IMG/VR virus record: IMGVR_UViG_3300037492_000285
Coordinates: 1 to 64,000 of that record
Reading direction: 5' to 3' (one strand)
Length of the DNA stretch: 64,000 bases
Origin: a virus
The notes under the pieces are model-generated. The model had not been told where the DNA came from, did not search any database, and saw nothing but the letters and a program-made list of their open reading frames with translations. The stretch's first letter is position 1, and each line of letters begins with the position of its first letter. Shown piece by piece: positions 30,648-40,911 of the stretch. A program made the translations under genes and the position numbers.

Positions 30648-31898
30648 ATGTCTGAAAATCAAGATTTATTAAGTCAATTGGAAGAAATGCTTCATTGGAA
30701 GAGAAGCAAAAAGTTTTATGCAGATAAACTATCTGTTACAGAAGCTACAATTTCTGAACTACTACGAAAACTTAGAGGACAAACGTATGATGATAATATA
30801 TCAACATACATCACAGATATCCAAATTGATGATCTATCAATAAACTTTGCAGAAGATTTAACAAAAGGTACAGGAGAACTAACCTTTGACTCTAAAGAAG
30901 AAATCAAAACACTAGAAGAACTAATAATAAAGTGCAATATAGACGTAACTAAATGGGATATAATTAAATACGTTCAAAATTATTGGGGAAATGCAAGTAC
31001 TCCACATTGGCAAGTGAAAGCTTGGCTAGGAAAAAAGTCTACTGAACAAGTCCTTCAAGATGCGTTTGTAGACTTTTTAAGTACATATACACCAAAGTCA
31101 ATAGATATATCTGCTCCACTTTACGAACTTGATAAACCTTTTGGTTGTCTTCTTATTAATAAACAGGACGCTCATTATAATAGACAAGATGGTGTAGGTT
31201 CAGATAATGACATAGATAAACGTTTTAAAAATATTTTTGATAAGACAGAAGTAATTATAAAACAAGCAAAACTCTCAAACAATCTTGAAAAAATTCTATA
31301 TATCCTTGGTTCTGATGCATTTAACAGCGAACATACAGGATTAACTACAGGAGGTACACCACAAGAAAATATTCTTAAATTTCATGAAGCTTTTGAAAAA
31401 ATATGCAATCATGAGGTAGAAGTTATACAAATGATGTTAACTCTTGGAACAAATATAGAAATTGTATTTATGCCTGGAAATCACGATGAATATGCAGGAT
31501 GGCATATGATTAGTTGGCTAAAGGTTTATTTTAGAAATGAAGAAAGATTAGTCTTTGATATTAGTCCTGAATATAGAAAGTATGTAAGTTATGGTGAATC
31601 AGCTATGATGTTTAATCATGGTGATAAAATTAAACCTGAAAGACTTGCTGCAATGTTTCCTATAGAATATAGAGAAGCTTGGTCTTTTCATAAGAACTTC
31701 TATATCTTTACAGGAGATAAACATACAGAAATGAGTCACGATTATAATGGTATTGAATTCTATAGAATCTCTGCATTTTCAACAGTATCAAGTAAATGGG
31801 AAGATAAGAATGGTTTTACAGGAAGAAAATCTGGAGTTACAGGATTCTTAATAGATAAAACATATGGAATAACAAATATATTCAAACAATATTTATAA
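30648..31898 (+). CDS. HTH plus calcineurin-like metallophosphoesterase (416 aa)
   Basis: Residues about 15-45 form a helix-turn-helix (LSVTEATISELLRKLRG). The catalytic domain from about 165 has the dimetal motifs DAH (D174, H176), GSDAFN (221-226), GNHD (277-280), NHGDK (323-327) and GDKH (356-359), all intact. The family includes Mre11/SbcD-type nucleases and cyclic-nucleotide phosphodiesterases; the DNA-binding N-terminus suggests DNA as substrate. It is isolated by terminator and promoter in the middle of the virion module. The next gene starts at its stop (TAATG). Confidence 0.88.
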   Translation: MSENQDLLSQLEEMLHWKRSKKFYADKLSVTEATISELLRKLRGQTYDDNISTYITDIQIDDLSINFAEDLTKGTGELTFDSKEEIKTLEELIIKCNIDVTKWDIIKYVQNYWGNASTPHWQVKAWLGKKSTEQVLQDAFVDFLSTYTPKSIDISAPLYELDKPFGCLLINKQDAHYNRQDGVGSDNDIDKRFKNIFDKTEVIIKQAKLSNNLEKILYILGSDAFNSEHTGLTTGGTPQENILKFHEAFEKICNHEVEVIQMMLTLGTNIEIVFMPGNHDEYAGWHMISWLKVYFRNEERLVFDISPEYRKYVSYGESAMMFNHGDKIKPERLAAMFPIEYREAWSFHKNFYIFTGDKHTEMSHDYNGIEFYRISAFSTVSSKWEDKNGFTGRKSGVTGFLIDKTYGITNIFKQYL

Positions 31899-32626
31899 TG
31901 TCAACTTTAAGAAAATTAGTTTCAGATGTACGTTCAATGCACAAACTGTTATCAACTGATAATTTGATAACAGATCGTGCAATTGCATCCGAGATTAGAA
32001 ACAACTCTTTATTATTAATTAAGAGAGAAACCAATCTCAGAAAACTCTGGGCTACAGATACTGTTTTTACAACTATTCCTTGTTTAGAAATGATGGAAGT
32101 TCCTATTTCTGAATGCTGTAATTATGTAGATGAATGTAGTGTAGCAAGAACTAAAGTTAAACTTCCTCGTGTATCTGAAGGAAACTATCAGTATGTAATA
32201 CAAGGAGTGTATTCTATTAATGCAATGAGCGGTCAAGGTAAGAAATTAAAAGAAATTACTGTTAACCGATACATTAATCTTTTAAAACTTCCTATTATTA
32301 AAAAGGAAGAATATTATTGGATAGCCAATGGATATCTATATGTAAGTAATCCGTTAGTAGCAACAATAAGATTTGTAGCTTTATTTGAAGAAGATATCCC
32401 AAATGAAATAATGTATCCTGATTGTGGGTGTGGTACACCACAGGCTACGTTAGATGAGATTTGTAAGAATCCTTTAGATAAAGAATTTTCTATTCCTGGT
32501 TATCTTGAAAAGCAAGCATTAGAATTAACTTCTCAAAAATTATTAGCTACCTACTTCCAACTTAAAACAGACATTACACAAGATGGTGTAGATGGTCAAG
32601 CACCAAATGCTCCCGCCCTAAAGTAA
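31898..32626 (+). CDS. Ring or head-tail connector protein candidate (242 aa)
   Basis: The N-terminal 60 residues are helical (IASEIRNNSLLLIKRETNLR), and the centre is beta-rich with Cys residues (SECCNYVDEC; PDCGCGTP). A helical C-terminus follows. Its position between the phosphoesterase and an IHF-like protein matches crAss-like proteins that form rings below the portal. The role is inferred from context. Confidence 0.68.
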   Translation: MSTLRKLVSDVRSMHKLLSTDNLITDRAIASEIRNNSLLLIKRETNLRKLWATDTVFTTIPCLEMMEVPISECCNYVDECSVARTKVKLPRVSEGNYQYVIQGVYSINAMSGQGKKLKEITVNRYINLLKLPIIKKEEYYWIANGYLYVSNPLVATIRFVALFEEDIPNEIMYPDCGCGTPQATLDEICKNPLDKEFSIPGYLEKQALELTSQKLLATYFQLKTDITQDGVDGQAPNAPALK

Positions 32627-32636
32627 AATATAGTTT

Positions 32637-33116
32637 ATGAGTAGAGTTCATGTTGATTGGAGAAGTTCAAGTAAAGAAAATTACAATAGTTTTTGCGATA
32701 AACATCCTAATATACATTTATCATTTGATGATTGGAAAAACATAATATATTCTTTTAACGAATCCTTTAAAGAATATATATTAGAAACAGGAGAAAAAAT
32801 AAAGTTTCCTTTTGGATTTGGTGAATTTTCAATCAATAAGAAAAAACGAAGGAGAATAAAGGGAGTAAATGGTAAAGAGTTTATTAATCTTCCTATAGAT
32901 TGGCAGAAAACCAAAGAAAAGGGAAAAGTTATATACAACTTTAACTTTCATACAGAAGGATACTTCTTTGGGTGGATGTGGTTTAAAAAGACAGCAAGAA
33001 TCAAGAATTCAGATCTTTGGTACTTTAAACCTTCCAGAACAACTTCCAGACTATTGTCACATTACATAAAAACCAATGACAGATATCAGCAGTTATATTC
33101 AGAATGGAAAAAATAA
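32637..33116 (+). CDS. Second HU/IHF-like protein (159 aa)
   Basis: Residues about 28-75 show the HU/IHF pattern: a helical pair (LSFDDWKNIIYSFNESFKEY) and IKFPFGFGEFSINKKKRRR, the GFGxF turn and basic arm. The C-terminal part is aromatic and basic (WMWFKKTARIKNSDLWYFKP). crAss-like genomes encode an IHF-like protein among tail genes as well as one near TerL. It may act with the virion DNA or be structural. Confidence 0.72.
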   Translation: MSRVHVDWRSSSKENYNSFCDKHPNIHLSFDDWKNIIYSFNESFKEYILETGEKIKFPFGFGEFSINKKKRRRIKGVNGKEFINLPIDWQKTKEKGKVIYNFNFHTEGYFFGWMWFKKTARIKNSDLWYFKPSRTTSRLLSHYIKTNDRYQQLYSEWKK

Positions 33117-33121
33117 AATAG

Positions 33122-34090
33122 ATGTCATACTATTATAAATATAATTTCACTACTCCTGAAGTAGTTTACTCCACTGTAAAAGAGGAGTTGAAAAGTTATT
33201 TCGATACAGGAGCTGTAGACGATTTAATGTTTCCTACATATTTAGACAAATGTCTAAAGAAGTTAGGAAGGGCAACTTATGTAATCACTGAAGAAGTTCT
33301 TTACATTGAGGATTTTCAGGCAAGACTTCCAGATAATTTTTATGCTGTAAGGGAAGCTTGGCTTTGTACAGAGGTAAATGGATATCCCCATCAGTCTGCT
33401 AATTCATTCTATTCACAAGCAGCCTCCTCCACTACAATACAGATTGCTCCTATGGTGGTAGATGGACAACCTTGTAATAATCCACATTGTGTGGACGGAT
33501 GTGATGAGTGTATGCCTAATCTTGTACAGGCTGTATATAAAACAAACAACTCAGTAGCAGTATCATATAAAAAGGAATATCTTCTCAAGCCAGGAAATAT
33601 TTCTGCAAGACATAATTGTGATGTATCTTATACAGATGCATGGAACACTTATGGACAACTTCCTCCAGTTAACACATTTACAGCAGGAGCTGCAAGTTAT
33701 GATTCATTTGATATTAGAGATAATAAATTTGTTACTAATTTCAGAATAGGAGTAGTACATTTAATATTTTACGCCATAGAATATGATAAGATAGGGAATC
33801 AATTAATTCCTGATAACTTTCGTATTAGGGAATATGTTGAAGCCTTTATTAAATATAAAGTGTTCGAGACTCTTTCTAATCAAATTACTGATGAAACATT
33901 CAATCAATTACAACAAAAATTAATCTATTATAAACAACTTTCAGAAGAAGCCTTTATTATGGCAGATCTTGAAATCAAGAAACAAGATCCTTGGGCTAAA
34001 CAGCGAAGGATTAAACAAGACTTGAATAGATTTAATATGTATGAATTGCCAAATCGTATTAATAGGTACGGCAGACGCAGAAACAACTAA
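33122..34090 (+). CDS. Tail ring/hub (tubular) protein (322 aa)
   Basis: The N-terminus resembles tail tubular and connector proteins (TPEVVYSTVKEELKSYFDTG, LMFPTYLDKCLKKLG), followed by a beta region with a Cys cluster (CNNPHCVDGCDECM) and a long helical C-terminus rich in basic residues (WAKQRRIKQDLNRFNMY). P22 gp4/T7 gp11-like proteins precede large tail proteins in crAss-like phages. It probably forms a dodecameric ring under the portal. Confidence 0.75.
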   Translation: MSYYYKYNFTTPEVVYSTVKEELKSYFDTGAVDDLMFPTYLDKCLKKLGRATYVITEEVLYIEDFQARLPDNFYAVREAWLCTEVNGYPHQSANSFYSQAASSTTIQIAPMVVDGQPCNNPHCVDGCDECMPNLVQAVYKTNNSVAVSYKKEYLLKPGNISARHNCDVSYTDAWNTYGQLPPVNTFTAGAASYDSFDIRDNKFVTNFRIGVVHLIFYAIEYDKIGNQLIPDNFRIREYVEAFIKYKVFETLSNQITDETFNQLQQKLIYYKQLSEEAFIMADLEIKKQDPWAKQRRIKQDLNRFNMYELPNRINRYGRRRNN

Positions 34091-34095
34091 TACAA

Positions 34096-37000
34096 ATGGC
34101 TGATCAGGAACAAGGAAATATTAGACAAGAGTATAATAATGCTACAACTGGTTTAAATTTAGATCAAAGTTTAAATCAAATCCCTAAAGGTAAACTAAGT
34201 TATGCGTTAAATGCTGCTGTTGAAAACTTTGATGCAAATTCTGTAAATTATCAGAATGAATCAGGGAATGAACTTTGTGTTTCATTTCCTGAAGGATATG
34301 TATTAATTGGCACTCATTTCATTAATGAGGAAAGTAAACATATATTTTTCATTACTTCTCCTAATACAGGAGATAGTCAGATAGGATATATGTACAATAA
34401 TGATTGCCAATATCAAGTTTTGGTAAATTCTCCTTGTTTAAATTTCAATGTACATCATCCTATACATAAATGTGTACATAAGATAAGTAATTGTACTACA
34501 GAAATTTATTGGACAGATGGATTTAATCCTAGAAGGTATTTAGATATAAATGATATTCCAAAGATATTAAGATCAGGATTACCTCTTTGTAGTCCTATAT
34601 ATACAGATGATGTAGATTGTAATCAACTTAAATTACAACCTAATTTTAGTATTCCTCAACTTAATATAACAGATATTACTAATGGTGGAAATCTTCTTGC
34701 AGGAACATATCAATTTGCTGTTCAATATTCAGATGCTGCAGGAAATCCTTATACATCATATTATTCAATTACCAATCCCACACCAATAGCAGACATTCAT
34801 ATTACATCTGTTAATTTTAATTATCCTGTTGGAAAGTCTATTATTTTTAATGTATCAAATCTTGACCTTACTGGACAATTTCAGTATTTTAACATTGCTG
34901 TTATTAAAACAGTTAATGCCATTACATCTGTAGAATTAATAGGAACATATTTTATTAATCAAGCTGATAGGCAGATTACATATACAGGACAAAATCAAGA
35001 GAATATTCGTTTATCTATTAATGATATATTTGAAAAAACTCCTTATTATGATATAGCACAAGATGTTACAGCTGTTCAGGATATATTAGTCTGGGATAAT
35101 TTAACATCTGTAGATAGAATTAACTATCAACAAATTGCTAGTCAAATTACATTACAATGGGAAACTTGGAAAATTCCTGCTACAGAGAATTATTCAGATG
35201 AACTTAATGCTACAAATCTAAGAAGTTATCTTAGGGATGAAGTATATGCATTTGAAATTGTATTCCTTCTTAGAAATGGAAAACAAACAGATGGTTTTCA
35301 TATTCCTGGAAGAGTAATAAGTTTATTAGAAACATCTTTTCCTAATGTACCTAATACAAATCCTGATTTCATAGGAGATGGTACAAGTGCCCCTTATTGG
35401 AAGATATATAACACTGCATCAGTTGATGCAACCTATTCAACATATTCTACTAATCCTTCATATAAAGGACCCTATCAATATGGTGAATTTGCATATTGGG
35501 AATCAACAGAAGAATATCCTTGTAACATAGACGTATGGGGAGATCTTGCTGGACAAAAGATTAGACATCATAAATTTCCTGATGTATTAGTTTCACCTAT
35601 AATTGAATCAAAGTTATTTATAACTGCTGATTCAATGGTTATGGGAAATGATGCTGTATTTCCTATAGGTGTTAAAATTAATAATCAACAAATACTTAGT
35701 TTAATTAATTCATCCAATCTTACAGTTGATCAAAAATCAGATATTATTGGATTTAAAATAGTAAGAGGAGATAGAGGAACAAATAAATCTATTGTTGCTA
35801 AAGGCATTCTTAGGAATGTAGGAAAATATACAAGAGAAAAAAGAGATGTTTATTTTCCTAACTATCCCTATAATGATCTTAATCAAGACCCATTCTTATC
35901 TGGTACAAATAATGCATATGCACAAATTTGTAAAAACTATGATGTAGAAATATATACATTAGATCCTATAACTTTAATTAGCACTGTTCAATATACAGAT
36001 TGTAATACTGATACTATTACTGAAATAACATATGATAGTATAGGAATTAAAGATACAATTTGTTCAACAAGCAAACCTACAATATTGGGTGGCACAGGAA
36101 GAAGTGGTGTATCCACATATGAAATTTGGGAAGCACAACAAAATTGTCAACTCTGTAGAGGATATAGAATTGGGTATTATGATAGATTCTTAGGATGGAC
36201 AGAATTATGGATAAATGGATCCCCATTTGGTGGTCAGGTAACAGTTATTCAAGTTGTTCCTGATACAGGAGGTGTATCCTATATTCAAGGTCCTGGTGAT
36301 CCTAATATTGATTATATACGTACTGTAATTGGTGGAACTTGTGATGGTGCTCAAGAATTACTTCCTATTAAGGATGTTCCTGATCTTGCATATAGACAAA
36401 TTTTTAATTCTCCTGAAACATCCTTTGGACAACCATTCTTAGGAAACATACTCAAACTTGAGAATGTAATGTTTGGTGCAGGAGAGGCACACTTTATCAA
36501 AGTTAAAAATAACGCAAAATATAGACTGCTTACAAAGGAAGCGCAACAAGATGCACTTAAAAGTTCATCTGATCTTGCAGCAATGACTACGGATTTTAAT
36601 TCGATTGCTATGTTTACCGCATATCAGGCATATCTTTCTATTTATATAAATGGTATAACAAGAAAGAATTATGCTTATTCGTTTAATTCTATAGCAGATT
36701 ATAATTATAATCTTGGTATTCCTAATAATCAAGGAGTAAAACAGCGTAATCTTGATTTAAAACAATATCTTATTCCTGGAGTTATTTCTACAGGAGATAA
36801 TTTTAATATAAATAACTGGCACAGAGAAACATCAGTATATTTAAGAACAGATATTACTAATACTGCTCTTCCTTTTCCTGATCAAAGTCCTGAGATGATT
36901 TCTACAGGAACTAGTCTCTTAACTGATAAGTCAAGATTTACAATATCAGAAATTGGAAATTGTACTACTCCTGAAAAAGAAATGAAAATTAATGTTGTTT

Positions 37001-40000
37001 CATATTATGCAGCATTAAAAAATCTTTTTGTTAACCAATGGGGACAAATTTATTCATATGATACAATAGATACAGGATTTCAACAAACATTTGATAATCT
37101 TAATTCTTCCACTATTTTTGGCGGAGATACATTCATTAGTAGGTTTGCATTTAAAACCAAACTCCCATTCTTTATTGATAATAGAGTTAATGCTCCTGAT
37201 GATAGTGATATTTTTTATGATGAAATTGGTAATGTAGCATATCCTAAATATTGGCATTCAGCACGATCTATACTTGCAAATTTCACATTTCCTGTATACG
37301 ATAATGGTAATATTGAAACTCCTGCAGGAATGACTAATATCATATCTTATAAGGCTCATAACTTTGATTGTCCTAATAGTCAAGGTGGTCCTACTGATAC
37401 AAATGCTGCAGGAAGAACATATTATGATGGATATTTTTATTTATTTGCATATGGTATTCCTAATTTCTATTGTGAAAGTGCATATAATACTGATCTTCGT
37501 CAAGCATTTAACAATAGAGAGGGAGATTTCTTTCCTCATGTAAGTACAACTATTCCTGATGATTGGTTCCAAGAAACATTTGTACCAATTATTCAGGACA
37601 ATACTTATTATTATAATATAACCTTTTCCAAACAGAATAAAGAAAATACATTTACACATCTTCCTCCAGATTGGGAGGATAAACTTTGTTATACACATTA
37701 TCCATTTAGGGCAATTTATTCAGACACTCAAAATACTGATGCTGATAATAGAGTGAATGCTTGGCTTACTTATAGAGCTATTTCATATTATGATTTTCCT
37801 CAAAATTTTGGAAAACTTACATCTTTAGATGGTATCCAAAATAGAGCAATACTTGCCAGATTTGAAAATAAGAGTCTTCTTTATAACACTCTTCTCACCA
37901 TTGACACAAGTAACCCTCAAGCTGCCTATATGGGGAATCCTACATTATTTAGGGGATCTCCTCCAGTTGATTTTGCTGAAACAGATCTTGGATATGTAGG
38001 TTCACAGAATAAAATGTTGTTAAAGATTCCACAAGGACAAGTTACAATAGATGCAAAGAGAGGACAAGTCTTTTTAGTTTCAGGACAACAAGCTAATGAT
38101 CTTTCTGCATTTGGTTCTGGGATGAACAGATTCTTTACAGATCATTTAGCATTTGAAATATTAAGATTTTTTCCAACTGTAAATACAGATAATAACTTTA
38201 CAGGAGTAGGACTTCACGGAGTATATGATAGTAAGTTTGATAGGATTATTATAACTAAACTTGATTATGTTCCTATAGATCCAAATGTTAAATATGATCC
38301 TATTACAGAAGAGTTCTATATTGAAACAGTCTATCCTATTCTTTTATATTCGTGTGAGTTAGTAGGTAATGCTATTCAAGTTGATGATGAATATATTGTA
38401 ACAACTAGTACAACAACTACAAGACTTCCTGAAACAGAAATAGATTATATAGTACGTACAGTTGTTTCTTTAAAAGATCGTGATTATTTCTGTAATAAGT
38501 CTTGGACACTTTCTTTTAACATGAATACAAAAAGTTGGATATCCTTCCACAGTTATATTCCTAATTGGTATATAGCTGAAAATAACTTCTTCTATTCAGG
38601 ACTAAATAGTTGCTGTGAAGATTTTGATTTTATTGCAGGAACCATTATTCCAAATCCTCCTACCACTACCACCACTACAACTACTGGCGTTCCTCCAACT
38701 ACTACTACCACCACCACATCAACAAGTACAACGAGTACAACAACCACTTCTACAACAAGTACAACAACAACTACTACAACAACTATGTATGTATGTCAAA
38801 GACCTCAAGGGTTAACAAGATATCAACTTGTTACAGGTTATACTACTATTTCTCCTGTAACAACGTTTGTTTCAACAGCAAATGCTGAAGATGCTTGTGT
38901 TGCTGCAGCATTTATAGTTAGTGAACCTGTTGATAATGTTATACCAACTTCTATTTATACAGATACAGCAAGTATATCAATTAATAGTCAAGTCTATTTA
39001 GTTAATGGTACAACTGATTGCACATGTGTTCCTGATGGTTGGTATTTCACACCTGAAATGGCATATGATGGTCAAGTATTGGAAGTTAGTTCTTGTTATA
39101 TTGTAAATATAGTAGATTGTATACCTACAACTACTACTACTACTACATCTACTACCACCACAACTACCACTACTATTCCTTTACCGATTCCTTGTGGTGT
39201 TCCCACAACATTCTCTGGAGGAATATCTTATCCATTTAACCGAACAATTACATTAGATGCTACTACAGGTATAACCTTATTTGATTATGATGCATATAGT
39301 GTTCCTGATAGATTTATTGTAAGTTGGAATGCTGGTGTAGAAATAGATACTGGTTATGTAGGAACTGTTAATTTTGATTTTGGTGGTGTAAACAGAAGCG
39401 CATTTAATTTTGCACTTCTTGGTAGAATAGATCCAATTACGAGTAATGTTTATCCTGACCTTATCACTTATCCTGATGATGGTTATCCAAGGATTACAAG
39501 TCCAGGCATTGGTACAATGTCATTTAATAAAACATTAGCTGCTCCAGCAGATGCATATGTTGATGTATACGCACCTATGAATGGTACTGCTTGGACGTTC
39601 AAGTTAAATTGTCCAGGAATAACTACAACAACTACCACTACTTCTACAAGTACTACTTCTACGACTAGCACAACAAGTACAACAAGTACAACAACAAGTA
39701 CTACTAGCACTACAACAAGTACAACAAGTAGCACAACTACTACTACTACCACCACTGCAATTCCTGTATATGACTATTTAATATCAACACTTACATATTT
39801 GAATAGTGCTACAGTATGTGCATTGCCATCAGAACCTGTAACAACTATCGTATATTCAAGTTATGCCCCATCAGGATTAATTACTCATCAATTATACACA
39901 GATGCAGGATTAACTACTCCTTATATAGGAACTGATGGATATCATTGGTTTTCAGAAAATCCATCTGGTGGTCAGGTATATTGGGTACGTACAGCGTCTG

Positions 40001-40029
40001 GTGTTGTTACAACTGGTGGTTTCTGTTAA
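34096..40029 (+). CDS. Giant tail protein with poly-Thr linked C-terminal modules (1,977 aa)
   Basis: The N-terminus (TGLNLDQSLNQIPKGKLSYALN) and overall length match the tail-stabilisation or muzzle protein that closes the short tail of crAss-like phages. After a beta-rich body to about residue 1,520 come three Thr/Ser linkers (about 1,520-1,563, 1,677-1,693 and 1,842-1,888) separating small modules. Modules 1 and 3 share a Y-T-D ... DG-(W/Y) ... GQV-x-x-V pattern, so they look related. The linkers may be glycosylated or flexible, and the end modules probably contact the host. Confidence 0.82.
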   Translation: MADQEQGNIRQEYNNATTGLNLDQSLNQIPKGKLSYALNAAVENFDANSVNYQNESGNELCVSFPEGYVLIGTHFINEESKHIFFITSPNTGDSQIGYMYNNDCQYQVLVNSPCLNFNVHHPIHKCVHKISNCTTEIYWTDGFNPRRYLDINDIPKILRSGLPLCSPIYTDDVDCNQLKLQPNFSIPQLNITDITNGGNLLAGTYQFAVQYSDAAGNPYTSYYSITNPTPIADIHITSVNFNYPVGKSIIFNVSNLDLTGQFQYFNIAVIKTVNAITSVELIGTYFINQADRQITYTGQNQENIRLSINDIFEKTPYYDIAQDVTAVQDILVWDNLTSVDRINYQQIASQITLQWETWKIPATENYSDELNATNLRSYLRDEVYAFEIVFLLRNGKQTDGFHIPGRVISLLETSFPNVPNTNPDFIGDGTSAPYWKIYNTASVDATYSTYSTNPSYKGPYQYGEFAYWESTEEYPCNIDVWGDLAGQKIRHHKFPDVLVSPIIESKLFITADSMVMGNDAVFPIGVKINNQQILSLINSSNLTVDQKSDIIGFKIVRGDRGTNKSIVAKGILRNVGKYTREKRDVYFPNYPYNDLNQDPFLSGTNNAYAQICKNYDVEIYTLDPITLISTVQYTDCNTDTITEITYDSIGIKDTICSTSKPTILGGTGRSGVSTYEIWEAQQNCQLCRGYRIGYYDRFLGWTELWINGSPFGGQVTVIQVVPDTGGVSYIQGPGDPNIDYIRTVIGGTCDGAQELLPIKDVPDLAYRQIFNSPETSFGQPFLGNILKLENVMFGAGEAHFIKVKNNAKYRLLTKEAQQDALKSSSDLAAMTTDFNSIAMFTAYQAYLSIYINGITRKNYAYSFNSIADYNYNLGIPNNQGVKQRNLDLKQYLIPGVISTGDNFNINNWHRETSVYLRTDITNTALPFPDQSPEMISTGTSLLTDKSRFTISEIGNCTTPEKEMKINVVSYYAALKNLFVNQWGQIYSYDTIDTGFQQTFDNLNSSTIFGGDTFISRFAFKTKLPFFIDNRVNAPDDSDIFYDEIGNVAYPKYWHSARSILANFTFPVYDNGNIETPAGMTNIISYKAHNFDCPNSQGGPTDTNAAGRTYYDGYFYLFAYGIPNFYCESAYNTDLRQAFNNREGDFFPHVSTTIPDDWFQETFVPIIQDNTYYYNITFSKQNKENTFTHLPPDWEDKLCYTHYPFRAIYSDTQNTDADNRVNAWLTYRAISYYDFPQNFGKLTSLDGIQNRAILARFENKSLLYNTLLTIDTSNPQAAYMGNPTLFRGSPPVDFAETDLGYVGSQNKMLLKIPQGQVTIDAKRGQVFLVSGQQANDLSAFGSGMNRFFTDHLAFEILRFFPTVNTDNNFTGVGLHGVYDSKFDRIIITKLDYVPIDPNVKYDPITEEFYIETVYPILLYSCELVGNAIQVDDEYIVTTSTTTTRLPETEIDYIVRTVVSLKDRDYFCNKSWTLSFNMNTKSWISFHSYIPNWYIAENNFFYSGLNSCCEDFDFIAGTIIPNPPTTTTTTTTGVPPTTTTTTTSTSTTSTTTTSTTSTTTTTTTTMYVCQRPQGLTRYQLVTGYTTISPVTTFVSTANAEDACVAAAFIVSEPVDNVIPTSIYTDTASISINSQVYLVNGTTDCTCVPDGWYFTPEMAYDGQVLEVSSCYIVNIVDCIPTTTTTTTSTTTTTTTTIPLPIPCGVPTTFSGGISYPFNRTITLDATTGITLFDYDAYSVPDRFIVSWNAGVEIDTGYVGTVNFDFGGVNRSAFNFALLGRIDPITSNVYPDLITYPDDGYPRITSPGIGTMSFNKTLAAPADAYVDVYAPMNGTAWTFKLNCPGITTTTTTTSTSTTSTTSTTSTTSTTTSTTSTTTSTTSSTTTTTTTTAIPVYDYLISTLTYLNSATVCALPSEPVTTIVYSSYAPSGLITHQLYTDAGLTTPYIGTDGYHWFSENPSGGQVYWVRTASGVVTTGGFC

Positions 40030-40044
40030 TAATAAATTTATACT

Positions 40045-40911
40045 ATGTCAAAGATTATATCTATAAAACTGACAAAATTTGGACCTAATTCAGGACCTTT
40101 TGATATCTATGATCAGTTTGGAAATGTTATTGCTAAAGGTGTTAGTAAAAAAACACTCATTAACGGTATTAGTTATACTGTTGATGATAGTGTAACATTG
40201 ATTGAATTAATATCTATTGGTGAATGTAAATTAGAAAAACGTAAATTTATTATTGTAATCACTCAACAAGAATTTTTTGAAACTAAACCTAAAGAAATTG
40301 CTACTGGTTGTACGTGGAGACATTTAACAAATGCTACCATATACAATACCTTCTATGGAAATATTGCACCTTATATAATTGAATACCCATTTGCTTATAC
40401 ATATCAAGATGAAATTCTTCAGAATGTAAAAGACTATACAAAGGTGTATAAATATTTTAATCACAGTGAAGGTGTACCAAGTAACTATAATAAAATAGAA
40501 GTGAACGATGCTTGGTTCAATAAAGCTATTCTATACAATGGACAACAATGTACAGGACTTCTTGAACTTGTTCCAAAACCTTTACACAATCTTAGTCAGT
40601 ATTTATCCTATCCTAAATATAATGTTGATAGTAAGACTATAACATATACCAAGAGTGATAACTTCTATCAATATAATACATTCTGGTCAGTATTACAAAA
40701 TAAGACTACACCAATGTTTGAAAGAAGTTGTGATAATCTTTCTATAGACAAAGTACTTGTACAGGCTAATATGGATTATTCAACAAGATCATTTAAAAAG
40801 GAACCACTTAGAGCAAAAGAATTAAAGGTGAGACATATATTAGATGATAGATCTGATGTAAATGTAGTTTCCCAATTTATTATAACCCCGTCTCAAATCT
40901 CTTATAAATAA
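40045..40911 (+). CDS. Tail-associated protein with N-terminal fibre module (288 aa)
   Basis: Residues 1-75 carry the GPFDIY module (SGPFDIYDQFGN, 15-26) shared with the 77-aa protein at 30231. The rest is alpha/beta with many Tyr and no recognised motif. It follows the muzzle-type gene and precedes the cargo block, so it may attach to the tail exterior or help inject cargo. Its stop overlaps the next start (TAATG). Confidence 0.7.
   Translation: MSKIISIKLTKFGPNSGPFDIYDQFGNVIAKGVSKKTLINGISYTVDDSVTLIELISIGECKLEKRKFIIVITQQEFFETKPKEIATGCTWRHLTNATIYNTFYGNIAPYIIEYPFAYTYQDEILQNVKDYTKVYKYFNHSEGVPSNYNKIEVNDAWFNKAILYNGQQCTGLLELVPKPLHNLSQYLSYPKYNVDSKTITYTKSDNFYQYNTFWSVLQNKTTPMFERSCDNLSIDKVLVQANMDYSTRSFKKEPLRAKELKVRHILDDRSDVNVVSQFIITPSQISYK

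Noticed and set aside
39483-39755. Minus-strand ORF encoding a long poly-Val protein
   Set aside because: It is the antisense shadow of the poly-Thr linker codons in the tail protein.
38650-39770. CRISPR array or diversity-generating template in the ACN repeats
   Set aside because: The repeats are in-frame Thr/Ser codons without spacers of fixed size. There is no reverse transcriptase or template repeat and no cas gene in the window.
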